A DNA stretch of 64,000 nucleotides from Solimonas sp041659605. Lineage in GTDB: Bacteria > Pseudomonadota > Gammaproteobacteria > Nevskiales > Nevskiaceae. Location of the stretch: the NCBI GenBank assembly GCA_041659605.1, contig JBAZXW010000007.1, positions 1 to 64,000 on the forward strand. The letters are read 5' to 3'. Of this stretch, positions 1-8,500 are shown piece after piece (positions within the stretch are counted from its first letter, which is position 1; the number at the start of each line of letters is the position of its first letter). Under the pieces are notes generated by a model. It worked only from the letters and a program-made list of their open reading frames with translations, had not been told where the DNA came from and did not search any database. Both the position numbers and the translations under genes were made by a program.

Positions 1-86
1 GATATCTCCTACGGTCTGTGCAATCGCCAGATGCGGCCTTGGTCCCTCCACCCCGACAGGCTTTCGCCTGACCCCACTAACATACA

Positions 87-150
87 AGCGGCCCATGGCC
101 GCGATTCTTTCTCGTGCGGTGTGCACACCGCATCGCGGCCATGGGCCGCT
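87..150. repeat. Y-shaped palindromic repeat (GTAGGAGCGGC class)
   Basis: Two perfect 19-base inverted arms (87-105 and 132-150) flank a central perfect 18-base palindrome at 115-132. Read on the minus strand it begins TTGTAGGAGCGGCCCATGG, the form of a REP-like family common in Xanthomonadaceae and pseudomonads. It lies just downstream of glcF, so it could also terminate that transcript. Nothing else is visible in bases 1-181. Confidence 0.8.
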
Positions 151-181
151 CCTACAAAAGAAGGCCTCACGGTGCGGCCCG

Positions 182-1432
182 TCAGGGCATCAGCTGACGC
201 GCAATCAGCGTTGCCGGATGCAGCACTTCTGGCCGACGGCCATCGCCGCGCTGCAGGCCGCCCATCAGGTGCAGCGAGCAGCCGATGTTGGTGCTGACGA
301 TGTAGTCCGCCTGCAGTCGCGTCGCGTTCTGCAGCTTCGTTTCGAGCAGCCGATCCGCCATCTCCGGCTGGGTAACGAAATACGTTCCGGCAGCGCCGCA
401 GCAGCGCTGCGTGGCGTCCAGTTCGACGAGTTCGACCTGCGGAATCTTGCGCAGCAAGGCGACCACAGCGTCGCTGCGGCCAAGAACATTGCGGTGCGTG
501 CAGGGCAGGTGCACGGCCACGCGCGCCTTCAGAGGACGCAGCTGCAGATGATCCGGCCAGCGCCGCAGCAGCGCCGCACAGGCTTCTTCGGTTCTGCCGG
601 CGAACCCGGCGCCTTGGGCCGGGTCGGTGGCGAGGCGCCCATATTCGATCAGCGTTGCGCCGCAGCCGCTGGCGCTGTGCACGATGGTCCTGGCCGAGGC
701 GAAGGCGCGCAGATTCCGGTCGGCATTGCGCCGGGCGTCGGCCGGCAGGCCGCCATGCTCGTAGATGGCACCGCAGCAGGTTTGATCGGCGGGACGCTCG
801 ACGCGCACGCCCATGCGTTCGAACAGCGTTTGCGTCGCGGCCAGTGTTTCGCCGTCGAGCACGCGCCCGACGCAGCCGCTGAACAGGCCGATGGTTTCCG
901 CGTCGGGTGCGATCGACGCGGCGTTCGCGGATCGCGCGGCCGCGCGACCGGCCGGAATCAGCGATTCGAGCCGTGCCAGTTGCCCGCGGCCGAGGACATG
1001 CAGCGCCCGGACGGCACGCTGCAGCCCGGTCGAGCGGTAGAGCCAGAGCAGGATCGCGAGCGTGCGCAGGCCGACGCTCGAAGACAGCACAGCGCCGACG
1101 CCACGCGTGATCCGCGTGCGCTGCGGCTTCCGCTGCGCCAGCAGCGCGCGGCCGGCGTCGATCAACTCGCCGTACGGGACCTTGGCCGGGCACACGCGTT
1201 CGCAGGCGCGGCAACCCAGGCAGCCGTCCAGATGGGCTTCCAGTGCCGGCGTCGAAGTCAGCGCACCGATGGCGAGTCCCTGCATCAGGGAAATCCGTCC
1301 GCGCGGCGAGTTGCCTTCGTGCTGCGTTTCGCCGTAAGTCGGACAGTGCGGCAGGCAGAGTCCGCACTTGACGCACAGATCGGCCGCATCGAGCGGGAAG
1401 GCGGGCGGCGGCGCAGTCTGGGTCGAGGTCAT
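182..1432 (-). CDS. glcF: Glycolate oxidase-type iron-sulfur subunit
   Basis: The 416-residue product has the full architecture of GlcF, the iron-sulfur subunit that passes electrons from the flavin subunits GlcD/GlcE to the quinone pool during glycolate oxidation. Two ferredoxin-type clusters of cysteines (CVKCGLCLPHCP near residue 20 and CLGCRACERVCP near residue 71) are followed by two CCG domains with the typical CCG triplets. The length matches the family. No glcD or glcE is next to it: the upstream neighbour is a divergent outer-membrane gene 49 bases away, and the downstream side is repeat sequence. The flavin subunits must be elsewhere or just outside the window. LutA- or GlpC-like heterodisulfide-type proteins are an alternative, but the domain order fits GlcF best. 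Confidence 0.88.
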   Translation of the reverse strand: MTSTQTAPPPAFPLDAADLCVKCGLCLPHCPTYGETQHEGNSPRGRISLMQGLAIGALTSTPALEAHLDGCLGCRACERVCPAKVPYGELIDAGRALLAQRKPQRTRITRGVGAVLSSSVGLRTLAILLWLYRSTGLQRAVRALHVLGRGQLARLESLIPAGRAAARSANAASIAPDAETIGLFSGCVGRVLDGETLAATQTLFERMGVRVERPADQTCCGAIYEHGGLPADARRNADRNLRAFASARTIVHSASGCGATLIEYGRLATDPAQGAGFAGRTEEACAALLRRWPDHLQLRPLKARVAVHLPCTHRNVLGRSDAVVALLRKIPQVELVELDATQRCCGAAGTYFVTQPEMADRLLETKLQNATRLQADYIVSTNIGCSLHLMGGLQRGDGRRPEVLHPATLIARQLMP

Positions 1433-1439
1433 CGATCTC

Positions 1440-1445
1440 TATAAT
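1440..1445 (+). promoter_or_regulatory. Candidate -10 box (TATAAT)
   Basis: A perfect TATAAT lies in the 49-base gap between divergent glcF and the DUF481 gene, 36 bases before the DUF481 start. No good -35 hexamer is seen at 16-18 bases upstream, so the assignment rests on the -10 and the divergent layout only. Confidence 0.4.
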
Positions 1446-1481
1446 ACGCGTGCGTTTTCCATGCGATTCCAGGGAGAGACG

Positions 1482-2186
1482 ATGCGCATTGCAAGCTTTG
1501 GCCTTCTGGTGTGCTGTTTCGCGATGCCCGTGCAAGCACAGTGGTCCGGTGAGGGCGCACTTGGCTATCTGGCCACTTCCGGCAACACGAGTACGAAATC
1601 GCTCAACGGCAAGGTCAAGGTCGACTACACGACAGACGCATGGAAAAACAGTTTCCAGGGGCTGGGCGTGTACTCCGCGGACCAGGATGAATCGACCGCC
1701 GAACGCTATGGAGCTTCGGACAAGCTCGACTGGAACCTGTCTGAGCTGGACTATGTCTTCGCCGCGATCGACTGGGAAAAGGATCTGTTCGGCGGCATTC
1801 GCGAGCGCATCTCCGAGACGGTCGGCTACGGCCGCCATGTTCTCAACGGGCCGGCGCACATGCTGGATCTGGAGATCGGCGTCGGTGCCCGGCAGACCGA
1901 GGAGAACCTGACCGGTGACCGCAACGACGACTTCATCGTTCGTGGGCTCGGGAAATACGGGTACAAGCTGTCGGAGACGAGCCAGTTCCTGCAGGTGCTG
2001 AAAGTGGAGACAGGCGAATCGAACACCTATGGCGAGTCGGTATCCGAACTCAAGCTGTCGATCGTGGGCAATCTGTTCGCCGGACTGTCCTATACGGTCA
2101 AGCACAATACCGACGTGCCGGCAGGGACGGAGAAAACTGACACCTACACCGCCGTCAGTGTCTCCTACGTGTTCGGGGAATCATGA
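1482..2186 (+). CDS. DUF481 family outer-membrane protein (YdiY-like)
   Basis: The 234-residue protein starts with a cleavable signal peptide (hydrophobic stretch ending AMPVQAQ) and continues with alternating amphipathic strands. It ends in an aromatic-rich strand (SVSYVFGES), as expected for a small outer-membrane beta barrel of the DUF481 family, whose function is not established. The start ATG at 1482 was chosen over an in-frame upstream codon because it gives the signal peptide directly and has a GGGAGAG ribosome-binding site 5 bases upstream. The stop overlaps the start of the next gene (ATGA), so the two are probably translated together. It shares a short divergent promoter region with glcF. 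Confidence 0.85.
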   Translation: MRIASFGLLVCCFAMPVQAQWSGEGALGYLATSGNTSTKSLNGKVKVDYTTDAWKNSFQGLGVYSADQDESTAERYGASDKLDWNLSELDYVFAAIDWEKDLFGGIRERISETVGYGRHVLNGPAHMLDLEIGVGARQTEENLTGDRNDDFIVRGLGKYGYKLSETSQFLQVLKVETGESNTYGESVSELKLSIVGNLFAGLSYTVKHNTDVPAGTEKTDTYTAVSVSYVFGES

Positions 2187-2509
2187 GTCCCAGCATGAAT
2201 TATTACCGTCACCACGTTTTCTTCTGCTGCAACCAGCGCCCGCCCGGCGACCGGACCTGCTGCAACGACAAGGGCGCGACGCGGGTGCGCGACTATGCCA
2301 AGCAGCGCGTGAAGCAGCTCGGACTGAGCGGAGCGGGGAATGTGCGCATCAATCAGGCGGGCTGCCTGGATCGCTGCGAGCAGGGGCCTTGCGTCGTGGT
2401 CTATCCCGAAGGCGTCTGGTACACCTACGTCGACGAGGAAGACGTCGACGAGATCATCGAGAGCCATCTGCAGAACGGGCAGATCGTCGAGAGGCTGTTG
2501 ATAAAGTAG
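2183..2509 (+). CDS. Thioredoxin-fold [2Fe-2S] ferredoxin
   Basis: A 108-residue protein of the thioredoxin-like [2Fe-2S] ferredoxin family. Visible ligands are the cysteines in HVFFCCNQR near residue 15 and in GCLDRCEQGPC near residue 72, in the pattern used by Shethna-type and NuoE-like ferredoxins. It would act in the cytoplasm as a small electron carrier; no partner is shown by the context. The start overlaps the stop of the DUF481 gene by 4 bases (ATGA). An alternative ATG twelve bases downstream (MNYYRHH) matches the usual family N-terminus. The gene ends only 10 bases from the convergent mltF stop, leaving no room for a separate terminator. Confidence 0.85.
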   Translation: MSPSMNYYRHHVFFCCNQRPPGDRTCCNDKGATRVRDYAKQRVKQLGLSGAGNVRINQAGCLDRCEQGPCVVVYPEGVWYTYVDEEDVDEIIESHLQNGQIVERLLIK

Positions 2510-2519
2510 CCGCGGTCGA

Positions 2520-4028
2520 TCAGAGGATCGGCGAGTCGATCAGCAGCGGGTCGGTCGTTTCCTTGCTGTCGGGCGGCGGTTCCGCGGGCGGCGCCACGGT
2601 CGATTCCGGCAACTGGGCCGGCACGCCGGTCATCCACACCAGCATGTCGTAGTACGTGCGCACGTTGCCGACGTAGCTCCGTGCCTCGTGACCACGCGCG
2701 TAGCCGTATTTCGTGCGGCTGTACCACTTGCTCTGCGTGAGCAGGGGCAGGCGGTCGCGGACGTCGAGCCAGCGGTTGCGATCGCCGCCCTGCTGCGCGG
2801 TCAGGTCGCGGATATCCAGCAGATGGCCATAGCCGACGTTGTAGGCGACGAGCGCGAGCCAGGTCCGGTCCGGCTCGACGATTTCCGCCGGCAGCTTGTC
2901 GAGCAGCATGCGGAAGTACTTCGAACCGCCGAGGATGCTTTGCGCCGGGTCCTCGCGATTGGCGATCGACAGCAGCGCTGCGGTCGCGGTGGTCAGCTGC
3001 ATGATGCCGCGCACCCCGGTCGGGCTGACCGCCCCCGGATCCCAGTGGGATTCCTGGTAACCGATCGCGGCCAGCAGGCGCCAGTCCAGCCCCGTGACCT
3101 GGGCCGCCTTCTCGAAGGCAGGACGATACTTGGGCAGGCGCGTATCGACATGCGTCGCCAGCGTCAGCGCTCCCAGGCTGTCGACCTGTTCGACGTGGCC
3201 GAAGTAGCGATCGCGGATGCGCGACAGCTCGGTTTCGCCCAGCTGCTCCAGATAGTCTTCCGCGGCCTGCAGCAGGCTGTCGTCGCGCTGCGCCGAGAAC
3301 GCCCAAGCCAGCGGTTGCGCGTCGGCGATGGCAAATGCCGTACGCAGGTTCGGGTAGTAACGCTGGTTGATGGCGACGAGATCGGAGTTTGCGATCGTGT
3401 AGTCGATCTCGCCATTGGCGACGGCCAGCAGCAGCTCTTCCGCTTCGGCGTCGGCCGTCTCTTGCCAGGACAGCTGCGGAAACGAGGTCTCACGCAACTT
3501 GCTCAGGTGTTCGGCATGGGCGCTGCCGGCGACCACCCGCAGCGTCCCGGCCAGCTCGCCGAGGTTTTGCGGCTTGGGCGCGTCCTTGCGATACACCAGC
3601 ATCGGCACCACGGTTTGCAGGGGGTGCGTGAAGCGCAGGTCCCGGCTGCGTCCGTCGGTCACACCCAGGCCGGCGGCGGCCACGTGCACATCGCCCGACA
3701 GTGCGAGTTTCGCGGCGTCCGGCGGATTGGTGGCCACGCGGACTTCGAGCTGCACGCCCAGGAACCGGGCAAATCCGGCGGCGAGGTCGTACTCGAAGCC
3801 GACCGCTTCGCCGTTGGGGCCGATGTAATAGGACGTCGGGCTGTTGATCGTCGCGATCCGCAGGGTGCCCAGCGAACGGACCTCATCCAGCAGATCCTGA
3901 CGCGGCGAGCAGGTCGAAACCAGCACCAACCAGCCCGCCACCAGCGCCAGCGGGCCCAGCCGCCACAGCCGGCGAGGCGTAAACCAGGTCACGGGCCAGG
4001 TCAGTATAGGTTTTGCGTTCGGGTTCAT
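2520..4028 (-). CDS. mltF: Membrane-bound lytic murein transglycosylase F
   Basis: A 502-residue protein with the two-part layout of MltF. After an N-terminal hydrophobic anchor (about residues 24-40) comes a bacterial extracellular solute-binding family 3 domain (about 50-270). A C-terminal lytic transglycosylase SLT domain (about 300-450) contains the ESHWDP motif carrying the catalytic glutamate, then GIMQLT and later AYNVGYGHL. It cleaves peptidoglycan between MurNAc and GlcNAc with formation of 1,6-anhydro-MurNAc at the outer membrane. Length is normal. A Pro/Thr-rich tail (residues about 475-500) follows the catalytic domain. It is monocistronic by context, with the tRNA-Ser promoter region upstream. 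Confidence 0.93.
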   Translation of the reverse strand: MNPNAKPILTWPVTWFTPRRLWRLGPLALVAGWLVLVSTCSPRQDLLDEVRSLGTLRIATINSPTSYYIGPNGEAVGFEYDLAAGFARFLGVQLEVRVATNPPDAAKLALSGDVHVAAAGLGVTDGRSRDLRFTHPLQTVVPMLVYRKDAPKPQNLGELAGTLRVVAGSAHAEHLSKLRETSFPQLSWQETADAEAEELLLAVANGEIDYTIANSDLVAINQRYYPNLRTAFAIADAQPLAWAFSAQRDDSLLQAAEDYLEQLGETELSRIRDRYFGHVEQVDSLGALTLATHVDTRLPKYRPAFEKAAQVTGLDWRLLAAIGYQESHWDPGAVSPTGVRGIMQLTTATAALLSIANREDPAQSILGGSKYFRMLLDKLPAEIVEPDRTWLALVAYNVGYGHLLDIRDLTAQQGGDRNRWLDVRDRLPLLTQSKWYSRTKYGYARGHEARSYVGNVRTYYDMLVWMTGVPAQLPESTVAPPAEPPPDSKETTDPLLIDSPIL

Positions 4029-4163
4029 TTAGAATGCGCCCCCTGCGCGGGCAGGGTCCGCCAACCACACGCTAGCACACCGGATTTTCCGACTGCGTCT
4101 GGACCCTCCGACACGCCGGTTTTGAGCTGCTGCCCGGGACCGGTCACAATGCGCACCCACCAC

Positions 4164-4253
<90 letters not shown>

Positions 4254-4261
4254 ATAAGCTG

Positions 4262-4291
4262 CTCGGGCCCCCTGCGGGCCCGAGTTCGTTT
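4262..4291 (+). terminator. Rho-independent terminator of tRNA-Ser
   Basis: A perfect 9-bp GC-rich stem (4262-4270 with 4276-4284, loop CCTGC) begins 9 bases after the encoded CCA and is followed by a short T-rich run (TTCGTTT). Confidence 0.8.
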
Positions 4292-4333
4292 CAGGGGCAT
4301 TAGAATCACGCAGTCCGATCCCACGTCCCGCCC

Positions 4334-4675
4334 ATGTCCGCCAAGCAGCGCCTGTATCGCGTCACCTTCATGAACCAGGGGCAGACCTACGAGGTCTACG
4401 CCCGCGAAGTCAGCCACGGCGGCGGCATGCTGGGCTTTGTCGAGATCGGCAAGCCGGTCTTCGGCGAGAAGACCACGGTCGTCGTCGATACCAGCGAAGA
4501 AAAACTCAAGCAGGAATTCGCCGACGTCGAGCGCTTCTACGTTCCCGTGCACGCGGTCGTGCGGATCGACGAAGTCAGCAAGCGCGGTCCGGCGCGCATC
4601 GTCGGCGGCGCGGAATCGGGGTCCAAGGTCACGCCGTTTCCGCTCTACACCTTTGGCGGGGACGGCAAGAAGTGA
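4334..4675 (+). CDS. DUF1820 family protein
   Basis: A 113-residue small cytoplasmic protein of the DUF1820 family, recognised by its opening RLYRVTFMNQGQTYEVYARE and the following GMLGFVEIGKPVF. No function is established; the family is found in gammaproteobacteria. No signal peptide or membrane segment is visible. The stop codon overlaps the GTG start of the MBL hydrolase (GTGA), so the two are translationally coupled. The gene follows the tRNA-Ser terminator and so needs its own promoter in the 42 bases between. Confidence 0.85.
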   Translation: MSAKQRLYRVTFMNQGQTYEVYAREVSHGGGMLGFVEIGKPVFGEKTTVVVDTSEEKLKQEFADVERFYVPVHAVVRIDEVSKRGPARIVGGAESGSKVTPFPLYTFGGDGKK

Positions 4676-5436
4676 TCCGATTCGCTTCCCTCGGTTCCGG
4701 CTCGCGCGGCAACGCGACGCTGATCGAGGCCGGCGCCACGCGGATTCTCATCGATTGCGGATTCACCCTGGCCGAAGCCGAGCAGCGGCTCGCGCGGTTC
4801 GGCATCGAGCTGGCGGCGCTGGATGCGATTGTGGTCACGCACGAGCACAGCGACCACTTGAGCGGCGTCGGCCGTCTGGCGCGGCGCCACCGCGTTCCGG
4901 TGTGGATGACGCACGGTACCTACGCAGTCTGGAAGGATCGCGAAGTGCCGCACGCGCTGCGCTTCAGCCCGCACCAGGGTTTCAGCATCGGCGCGCTGGA
5001 GATCCGGCCGTACCCGGTGCCGCACGACGCGCGCGAGCCCTGCCAGTATGTGATCGCAGCCGGCGGGCGGCGGCTGGGCGTGCTGTCGGACGCCGGGCAC
5101 GTCACCCCGCACATGCGCGCGGTGCTCGCCGACTGCGACGCGCTGCTGCTGGAGTGCAACCACGATCCGGTGATGCTGCGCGACGGGCCCTATCCGGCGT
5201 CGCTGAAGGCGCGTGTCGGCGGCGACAGCGGGCACCTGTCGAATCCGCAAGCGGCGGGTCTGATGCGCGGCTATGCGCACGAGCGCCTGCAGCACCTGGT
5301 CCTGACCCATCTGTCCGAAAAGAACAACACGCCCGCGCTGGCGCGGACGGCCATCGTCGATGCCCTCGGGATGGACGCCCCCTGGATCGTCTGTGCTGAC
5401 CAGGACGAGGGCATGGCCTGGCGCGAGATTGCGTAG
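4672..5436 (+). CDS. MBL-fold metallohydrolase (YycJ/WalJ-like)
   Basis: A 254-residue metallo-beta-lactamase-fold hydrolase. It opens with the glycine-rich FASLGSGSRGNATLIE strand typical of the YycJ/WalJ group. The metal-binding HEHSDH motif lies at residues 57-62, followed by DAGH (about 142-145), LLECNHD (about 160-166) and LTHLSEKNN near 221, all ligand regions of the fold. Members are thought to be nuclease-like enzymes, but the substrate here is unknown. The start is GTG, overlapping the DUF1820 stop by 4 bases. The TAG stop falls within the first bases of a palindromic repeat, so the repeat appears to supply the 3' end of the gene. Confidence 0.87.
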   Translation: MIRFASLGSGSRGNATLIEAGATRILIDCGFTLAEAEQRLARFGIELAALDAIVVTHEHSDHLSGVGRLARRHRVPVWMTHGTYAVWKDREVPHALRFSPHQGFSIGALEIRPYPVPHDAREPCQYVIAAGGRRLGVLSDAGHVTPHMRAVLADCDALLLECNHDPVMLRDGPYPASLKARVGGDSGHLSNPQAAGLMRGYAHERLQHLVLTHLSEKNNTPALARTAIVDALGMDAPWIVCADQDEGMAWREIA

Positions 5437-5478
5437 GGCGGGCGGTGCCCGCCGCGGCGGGCACGGGCCGCACTACGA
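5433..5478. repeat. Palindromic repeat (CGTAGGGCGG class)
   Basis: A GC-rich inverted repeat centred on the palindrome GCCCGCCGCGGCGGGC and bounded by GTAGGGCGG and GCACTACG. A near copy occurs at 26381-26424 before hslO. It overlaps the stop of the MBL hydrolase and could act as a transcript end or a REP-type structure upstream of purL. Confidence 0.75.
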
Positions 5479-5544
5479 AAGCGGTCGCCATGCGAAAATA
5501 GCGCCCCGGCACTGCCGGCTGGCGATCTATCTTCAAGGACCTTC

Positions 5545-8500
5545 ATGTCTGTAACCGTACTGCCCGGCGCCGCAAGCCTCTCGGCTTTCCGTATCGCGCG
5601 CCTGCTCGCCGATCTGCGCGTCCATGCCCCCGCGCTCCAGGCGATCGAGGCGCGCGACCTCTACCTGATCGACGCCGACGGCGTGGCGACCGCCGATCTG
5701 CGCCGGCTGCTCGGCGAGGGCCCGGACGCGATCGCGCCCGCCGATCTGGTGCTCTATGTCGTGCCGCGCGTCGGTACGACCTCGCCGTGGTCGAGCAAGG
5801 CGACCGACATCGCCAAGGTCTGCGGACTCGGCGGCGTGCGCCGTATCGAGCACGGACGCGCCTACCGCTTCACCGGCATCCGCGAGCTGCCGCGCGCGGC
5901 CTGGGCGGCGCTGCACGACCCGATGATGGAGTCGGTGCTGACCGGCCTCGATCTGCTGCAGCACGTGTTCGACGCGCAGCCGCGCCGCGGCCTGCGCACG
6001 GTTGACGTGCTGCACGGTGGCGCGCAGGCACTGATCGCCGCCAATCGCGACTGGGGCCTGGCGCTGTCCGACGACGAGATCGACTACCTCGTGCGCCACT
6101 ACCGCGAGGTCGGCAAGAATCCGACCGACGCCGAGCTGATGATGTTCGCGCAGGTCAACAGCGAGCACTGCCGCCACAAGATCTTCAACGCCGAGTTCAC
6201 CGTCGACGGCCAGCCGCAGCCGCATTCGCTGTTCCAGATGATCCGCATGACCCACGCCGCGTCGCCGCAGGGCGTGCTGTCGGCCTACAAGGACAACGCC
6301 GCAGTCGTCGAGGGCGTCGAGGCGATGCGCTGGTTCGCCGATGCCGATCACGTCTGGCGCGAGCATCGCGAGCCGGTGCACATGCTGATGAAGGTCGAGA
6401 CGCACAACCACCCGACTGGCATCTCGCCGCATCCGGGCGCCGGCACCGGCGCCGGCGGCGAGATCCGCGACGAGGCGGCGACCGGCCGTGGCGGCAAGCC
6501 CAAGGCCGGTCTGTGCGGTTTCTCGGTGTCGAACCTGCGCATTCCCGGTTTCGAGCAGCCCTGGGAGCGTGCGTCCGGGCTGCTTGCGCAGGGCGTGCCG
6601 GAGCGGATGGCGAGCGCATTGCGGATCATGCTCGACGGCCCGATCGGCGCTGCGGCGTACAACAATGAATTCGGCCGACCCAATCTGAACGGTTACTTCC
6701 GCACCTACGAGCAGATGACGCCCGATGGACGCGGACAAAGTCCCGATTGCACCCGCAATCGCGGATACCACAAGCCGATCATGATCGCCGGCGGCTACGG
6801 CAACATCCGCGCCGGCCACGTCGAGAAGCTTGAAGTCGTCGAGAACACCAGGCTGGTGGTGCTCGGCGGCCCGGCGATGCTGATCGGCCTCGGCGGCGGC
6901 GCGGCGTCGTCGATGGCGACCGGCAGCAGCTCCGAGGCGCTCGACTTCGCGTCGGTGCAGCGCGCCAACCCCGAGCTGGAACGCCGCTGCCAGGAAGTCG
7001 TCGACGCCTGCTGGGCGCTGGGCGACGCCAATCCGATCCTGTCGATCCACGACGTCGGCGCCGGGGGCATTTCCAACGCGTTGCCGGAACTGGTGCACGC
7101 CGACGATCGCGGCGGCCGCTTCGAGTTGCGCGACGTACTCTCGGCCGATCCCGCGCTGTCGCCGATGGAGATCTGGTGCAACGAGTCGCAGGAGCGCTAC
7201 GTGCTCGCGATTGCGCCGCAGGATGTCGAGCGTTTCGCCGCGCTGTGCACGCGCGAGCGCTGCCCGCACGCGGTGGTCGGTACCGCGACCGCGGAGCGCC
7301 GGCTGCTGGTCGAGGATCGCGTCGAGCACCGGTCGGCGGTCGACATGCCGATGCCGGTGCTGCTGGGCAAGGCGCCGCGGATGACGCGGACAACGCAGCG
7401 GCAGCCAGTTTCGTTTCCGCCACTCAAGTTGCCGGCTGAGGGTACTGCTGCGTCGGGCAACCCCTCACCCCAGCCCTCTCCCCTCCTTGAGGGGAGAGGG
7501 AGTCAGGTCGCGGACGCCGTTGAGCGCCTCCTGCGTCTGCCGGCGGTCGCGTCGAAGAACTTTCTGATCACGATCGGCGACCGCAGCGTCGGCGGCCTCA
7601 CGGTGCGCGACCAGATGGTCGGGCCGTGGCAGGTGCCGGTGGCGGACTGCGCGGTCACCGCGACCGGGTTTACGGCGACGACCGGCGAGGCGATGGCGAT
7701 GGGCGAGCGCACGCCGCTGGCGCTGCTCGATGCGCCGGCCTCGGGGCGCATGGCGGTCGCCGAGGCGGTACTCAATATCGCCGCCGCGCCGATCGCGAAG
7801 CTGTCGGACGTGCGCCTGTCGGCGAACTGGATGGCGGCCTGCGGACAGGGCGACGAGGATGCGCGCCTGTTCGACACGGTGCAGGCGGTCGGTGCCGAGC
7901 TGTGTCCGCAGCTGGGCATTGCGATTCCGGTCGGCAAGGACTCGTTGTCGATGAAGAGCGTGTGGTCGCACGACGGGGCGTCGCACACGCAGACGGCGCC
8001 GCTGTCGCTGATCGTCTCGGCGTTCGCGCCGGTCACCGACGTGCGCCGCGTGTTGACGCCGCAACTGGTGACCGAAGCCGGTGAGACGCGCCTGCTGCTG
8101 GTCGATCTCGGCAAGGGCAAGAACCGCCTCGGTGGATCGGCGCTGGCGCAGGTTTATGCGCAGGTCGGCGATATCGCGCCGGATCTGGACGATCCGGAAC
8201 CGCTGAAGAAAGCCTTCACGCTGATCCAGCGACTCAACGCCGAGAATCGACTACTGGCCTATCACGACCGCAGCGATGGCGGCCTGTTCGTCACGCTGGT
8301 CGAGATGAGCTTTGCCGGCCATATCGGCGTCACCGCCGAGGTCGGTGCGCTGGGCGCCGACGCGATTGCCGCGCTGTTCAACGAGGAACTGGGATTTGTC
8401 GTCCAGGTGCGTGCCACGGACGCGGCTGCGGTGCTCGCCGCGTTCCGCGACGCTGGCCTCGCCGCGCACGACATCGGCACCCTCAACGCCAGCGACGGGC

